Source of the DNA: Fistularia commersonii
Taxonomy: Eukaryota; Chordata; Actinopteri; Syngnathiformes; Fistulariidae
Assembly: GCA_037954325.1 (NCBI GenBank)
Contig: JBBMNZ010000016.1
Location: forward strand, 547,001-611,000
DNA: 64,000 bases
Direction: 5' to 3'
Under the pieces are notes generated by a model, which saw only the letters and a program-made list of their open reading frames with translations, had not been told where the DNA came from and did not search any database. This document shows positions 58,801-64,000 of the stretch, one piece after another; the first letter of the stretch is position 1; each line of letters begins with the position of its first letter. A program made the position numbers and the translations under genes.

Positions 58801-59289
58801 ATTTCCTTACCATGATACCAAAAAAGGTCAAGAGTGGTGCAAATGCATGCAGTATTTCACACACTGATAAAAACAGCACGGTGTGTGTTTCCAGACACTG
58901 TGAATCTCTTTTCTATTTGGACTGGTTCTCCTCAGGTTTATTTAAAGACTGGCTGAATGCTGCAATGTACATCGTAATGTATATGTTTTACGTCCTGCTT
59001 ATATCTTCAACAAATAGGAATGAAGCCCCAAAGGTATTTAGATTATATTATTATTGTTTTAATGTTTGACTTGAATGAAAATAAATTGAAAATTTATTGA
59101 AAATAAATTGACTTTATACTAGAACCTATTGTTGCAGTCAACTTATGGGATGTATTCTACATTTTGATGTGGTATTATGACCAAAAATGTCAGATGCTAG
59201 TAAAATAAATCCTGGTACAGCTCTTCAATAGCATTTGAATGTTTTGTAAAATTGATTTCAACACAAAAAAATTAAAAGAAAACAAATTT

Positions 59290-60165
59290 GAAAATTTTCA
59301 CAAAAATTAGAGTGAATAAATGAACAAGCGGATGGACCAACAGACTGACCAACAGCTGAACAGTGAAAGAGTCATGTTTCTGTTTTTCTTCTTTATTTAA
59401 ACTTCACTGATTTTTTTTTATCAAATTGATCCCCTCAAAATAAATGACATAAATAAAAATGAAAATATAATTTAAAAAAGAAAATCTGAAAACAAAACAT
59501 TATTATTTATTTCAGCAAAAAAATGCAAATCGTAAAAATCTAAATTTAAAATAAGAGATGAAAAAACAAAAATTCTGAAAAATTTCCCCCAAAATTTTGG
59601 CGAAAAAAAACAAACAAAAAAATGAATCTAATGACAAATGGTGGTTCATCTTTATGTTCGTCCAAGAGTCATTTTTCTGTTTGTTTTTTCATTTTCTTTT
59701 TGTTTAAACCTGACATATTTTCTAGCAAATTGATCTCAGCAAGTAAATAAATAAATAAATACCTGTCCTTTAAAATGAAATAATGATAAAAACAAGTCAT
59801 TTAAAATTTCTTCCCAAATTTTAGCATACAAATGAATGAAAGGATGAACAGATGGATGGTTGAACAGTAACCAAGAGTAATTTTTCATTTTTTCTTTTTC
59901 ATTGTTTCAACCTTACAAATTACTGCGGGTCAAATTGATTGGGAAATACATAATGAATTTCATTTCTGCAGACTTCCCTCAAATTTTTTCTCTGTCTTCT
60001 TTTTTTGTTTTGTTTTGTTTTTTGTTTAAACATGACAGATTATTTTTGTCAAACTGCTCTGAAGATTTTTCACCCCAAATCCTAGTGAACAAATGAATGA
60101 AGAGATGGACAGAAAAATGGACAGGCAAATACACAGGCAGATGGACCAAGAGCCTTTTTAAATTT
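59290..60165 (-). repeat. inverted copy of the ttc4 intron 9 minisatellite
   Basis: Units near 59300, 59620, 59825 and 59990 contain caagagtcatttttctgttt, tttgtttaaac and caaattgatc, the reverse complement of the array at 53545-54290. Confidence 0.75.
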
Positions 60166-60174
60166 TTTTTTCCA

Positions 60175-62500
60175 TCCCAAGCCCAAATGCAATGGGTTGC
60201 TTCAGGAAGCGCGTCCGGCGTAAAACCTTTACCAAAACCAACCATGCAAATCAAACCTAATGACCAGATCATAACGGATCGGTTGAGGCCCGGCTTAACA
60301 ACGACCACCATTGGTACCAATTACCTACAGGGAACCAATGGAAACTGGGCTACTATAGGTCAGAGAAGGAGTGGAGGAAGGTGTGTTCGAAGCAGAGAGA
60401 GAAGAGGAAAGGCACGAGTCTAGGACTGAGAGTAGGGACTTTGAATATTGGGACTGTGACAGGAAAAGGTAGAGTTGGTCGACATGAGAAGGAAAGTGGA
60501 TATACTTTTACCACCAAAGAGCTCCACTGAACGCCACAGGAGGTCTTCCCTACCTGAGGCTATCAGACTTTTTAATTCCTCTTCCCTCAGCCGCAGGGAA
60601 TCTTCAATCTTTGTAGTTACTGCTAACAGTTAAGACATATTTCATATTTCATTATATTTCTTATTTTTCCTCCTTTCTACTATTAATTACTACTGTTATG
60701 TTTTTTTTTGTTTGTTTTTTTGTTTTTTTTACTTGAAACTCTGGCACAACAATTTCCTTCGGGATTAATAAAGTTGTTCTCATCTGATCTCATCTCATCT
60801 CATCTCATCTCATCTCATACTGTGTGGGCAGATTTGGTATACAGGATAGGAACGCAGAGGGACACATGGTGGTAGATTTTGCAAAAGGATGGAGAAGAAT
60901 GGAAGAAAGACGGGAACATAGGGTAACTTAATAAGAGCGGAGGCAGGAGCACGCAGGTAGACTACATCATGTATAGATGAGGTAACCTGAAACAGATCAT
61001 TGACTGCAAAGTAGTTGTAGGTGAGAGTTTATCCTGACAGCATGGGCTGGTGGTTTGTAGGATGACTCTGGTGACAAGGAAGATCAAGAGGACAAAGGCA
61101 GAGCAGAGCACAAAGCGGTGGACGCTGAAAATTGAGGAGTGCTGTATGGTTTTCAGGGAGGAGTTGAGAAAGGGTCTGGGTGGTCAGGGTGAGCTTCCAG
61201 ATGATTGGACAACAACAGCTAGTGTTATCAGGGAGACAGGTAGAAGAGTACTTGGTGGAAGGAAAGTAGATAAGGAGACTTGGTGGTGGAGTGAGGAAGT
61301 GCAGGAGTATATACAGAGAAAGTGGTTAGCAAAGAAGAAGTGGGACACTGAGAGGAATGAAGAGAACAGACAGGAGTACAGGGAGATACACCGTAAGGTA
61401 ACGATAGAGTTAGCAAAGGCAAAACAAAGGGCGTACGATGGCCTGTATGCTGGGTTGGACAGTAAGGAGGGAGAGAATGATTTAAACAGGTCAGCAAAAA
61501 CAGGAAGATAAAGATGGAAAGGATGTACAACAGGTCTGGGTGATTAAGGATAGAGGGAAATGTATTGATTGATGCTAGAAGAGTGATGGGAAGATGGAAA
61601 GAGTACTTTGAAGAGCTGATGAATGGAGAAAATGAAAGACAAGTAATGGTAGATAAGGTGACTATTGTAGACCCCAAAGTAGCAGAAATTCGTAAAAGTG
61701 AAGTGAAGAAGGAATTGAAGAGGATGATGAGTGGAAAGGCAGCGGTTCCTGATGATTTACCTGTGGTGGTGTGGAAGTGTCTAGGAAAGGGAGAGTTGCT
61801 GAGTAGATTATTCAACAGGATCTTAGAGTGAGAAGATGCTGAAAATGGAAACGAAGTGTGATGGTGCCAATTTTTAAGAATAAGGGGGATGTGTAAAATT
61901 GTGGCAACTATAGAGGGATAAAGTTGATGATAACAATGAAGTTATGGGACAGAGTAGTGAAAACTAGACTGAGAGCAGAAGTCAATATTTGTGAACAGTA
62001 GTATGGCTTCATGCCTAGAAAGAGTGAGGAAATCTGGAGTGGCCGAGAAGTATGTTAGACTGCTACAGGACATGTATGCTAGCTGTGAGACAGTGTTGTG
62101 GTGTGCGGTGGTGAAGAGGTGATGAGACGGGTTCAAGCAGTTTGGAATGGGTGGAGAAAAGGGTCAGGGGTACAATGAGATAGGAGACTATCAGCCAGAA
62201 TGACAGGAAAGGTGTACAAGACAGGTCAGAGAAGCCAGACTGAGATGGTTTGGTCATGTACAGAGGAGGGATAGTGAATACATTGGTAGACGGATGCTGG
62301 AATTGGAGCTGCCAGGCAGGACGTCTCGAGAAAGACCAAAGAGAAGATTTATGGACATAGTGAGAGAGGATATGAAGGTAGTTGGTGTGAGAGAGGAGGA
62401 TACAGAGAATAGGGTGAGATGGAGAAGGTTGATTTCTGTGGCGACCCCTGAAGGAAAAAGCCAAAAGGAGAAGAAGAAGACTCTCCATAAAGTGTTCTGA
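60175..62500 (+). mobile_element. RTE-type LINE, largest copy, defective
   Basis: The 5' part reads MQWVASGSASGVKPLPKPTM and, after a LINE insertion at 60523-60820, resumes with endonuclease/linker remnants. 61050-61511 reads KRWTLKIEECCMVFREELRK, then WWWSEEVQEYIQRKWLAKKK. 61565-61831 gives RVMGRWKEYFEELMNGENER and SGKAAVPDDLPVVVWKCLGK (start of the RT). After 61831 there are stops, frameshifts and a deletion of the catalytic core (near 62040), then the common tail to about 62490. Confidence 0.85.
60523..60820 (+). mobile_element. LINE 3' end nested in the RTE copy
   Basis: Same family as 5275-5637, starting at ctccactgaacgccacagga and ending in (CATCT)n. Confidence 0.8.
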
Positions 62501-62639
62501 ATCACTGGGCAACCCAGCTTTGAAATTTTTTAAAATGCAATTTTAAATTTGAAGATTATGTCTATCTTGTAACATCTAAATAAAATAAAATCTAAATATT
62601 TTTGTTTCTCTTGAATAATTGACTGCACACACCAGTGAA

Positions 62640-63012
62640 AGCACACAGAGAGAGGACGGTATTTTTGGTTTGCTGCCGGTGGATAATTTATGTTCAGCAT
62701 TTTTTTCATAAATTAATAAAAAAAAAAAAAGACTCAAATAGACATTGAGTATTTTGCTTGAAAGTATTTTGCTGGAAACGCCTTTTTTCTCGGGGTTCAA
62801 AATGTTTTGTTACATGCAGAAATATAAGTTTGTTTTCTCTTCAGTTCATTGATTAAAAAGAAATGCAACATATATTTTGTTTATACATTGCAGAAAGGCA
62901 AAAAAAAATAATATGAATTCATTTTAAATTTCAAAAAGGTTGTGTGGCTCCTGATGTTTTCTTTATTGTGGGGAAATAGGTCCAAATGAATGGTAAAGGT
63001 TGCAGACCCCTA
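62640..63012 (-). mobile_element. hAT-like element end
   Basis: aatggtaaaggttgcagacc at 62991 is the inverted terminus of the family whose other end is seen near 50640 (ggggtcaggagcctatggct). Left limit uncertain. Confidence 0.4.
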
Positions 63013-63014
63013 AT

Positions 63015-63599
63015 CTGAACATTCAGAAATGTCTACAACGTTTTTTGAACTGACTGGCGTCGACCGCTTCTTGAGTTTCTTTTAAATCATATTGTGCTGC
63101 CTCACAATGTGACATCATCATTCATACCTTTCGTTGTCAGACAGGTTATATTTAAAAGAGTTCTTGATTCTGGAGGTAGTCAAACCTGATTTTGGCTGAT
63201 AAAATTGAACCCAGCTTTCCATTCTATGTAGTTACTCTGGTTGATTAATTAATTGCTGAGACAAGCTTTTTCACAGCAATGTACATTTCAAGTGAACAAG
63301 AACAGGCTTGACAACTGAAACCCATTGATGCAGCCATAACAATCAATAAACAATGAATAAATATGTCAGAGTGAATCAGAATCCAGTTATCCGAGTTGGT
63401 GTCAGGTATCATCAGACATGAGCGTGTGAAGCCAGGGCTGACTTGTCTCCAGTGTCACCTTACAGACATTTTCCCACCCACGCACTGTTGTATAAATAAA
63501 ACCCTTCACTTTTTATTCTGATTATTACTATCATTTACATTTCAAAGTAAGTTTTTATTGTCAATTTCTCATAATCCCACAGTGACATGAAATTAACGA

Positions 63600-63673
<74 letters not shown>

Positions 63674-64000
63674 TAATAATAATAATAATAATAGAGTGCA
63701 AGTTAGTTGTAAAGTGCACTGGGACATTTAACTATCAGGGATGAAGTATAAAGTGCACACAGACTACATACAGACTAAGTAGCAACAGAGGTTTTTATTT
63801 GTGTACAGTTTAATGAAAAAATCTGTCGGACCATAGTGGACAGATTTGTTGATTGTGCTTGTAATCTCATGGAAAAGACAAACGGGACAAATGCGAAAAG
63901 CTGTAAATACAAGAGGAATTATGATAAATCGGAGTGAGGAGAGTGAGGAGCTGCTGCGCCGTATGCGAATATTTATATTTATTATCTGGTGCAATGCAAA
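63015..64000. other. AT-rich DNA, no gene recognised
   Basis: Apart from the (AAT)n tract nothing is supported. Neither strand shows an exon with recognisable protein similarity. Confidence 0.5.
63598..63694. repeat. (AAT)n microsatellite
   Basis: About 32 AAT/ATA units with one GAT interruption. Confidence 0.95.

Overview
The window looks like nuclear DNA of a ray-finned (teleost) fish. The genes are vertebrate with many short, phase-consistent exons, the introns are compact, (CA)n/(GT)n microsatellites are long and frequent, and the spacers are full of RTE-type LINE tails, hAT-type DNA transposon remnants and short TIR elements of the kind common in fish. There is no sign of prokaryotic, organellar or viral genes.

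Layout. (1) 1-2725: upstream or intronic DNA with a 220-bp (GA)n tract and a perfect 23-bp hairpin. (2) 2726-31857, + strand: sgip1, an endocytic adaptor, 23 exons traced from the second coding exon to the stop, about 902 residues. The exon phases all agree. It contains one strong candidate U12-type AT-AC intron, two microexons (9 and 12 nt), a 756-nt proline-rich exon and a C-terminal mu-homology domain. (3) 31858-36291: sgip1 3' UTR, then repeats. (4) 39098-36292, - strand: a two-exon insulin/relaxin-family prohormone, called insl5 from its B and A chains and its position next to sgip1. (5) 43892-46446, + strand: pars2, mitochondrial prolyl-tRNA synthetase, three coding exons. (6) 47551-54699, + strand: ttc4, an HSP90 co-chaperone with TPRs, ten exons. 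(7) 56791-56183, - strand: a PLAC8/cornifelin-family gene with an upstream non-coding exon and TATA box near 57200-57267. (8) 57268-64000: no gene recognised; an inverted copy of a minisatellite that also lies in the last ttc4 intron, the largest RTE LINE copy in the window, and an (AAT)n tract.

The genes do not form one pathway. sgip1 with insl5, and pars2 with ttc4, are each neighbours in mammals, so this locus joins two conserved blocks. The most notable structures are the sgip1 AT-AC intron and microexons, an in-frame stop-free 96-nt sgip1 intron, and a tandem duplication that copied the last ttc4 exon and the promoter/first exon of the PLAC8-like gene, apparently losing one copy of the PLAC8 coding exons. 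I found no novel enzymatic or defence system. Most of the rest is transposon remnants and simple repeats.
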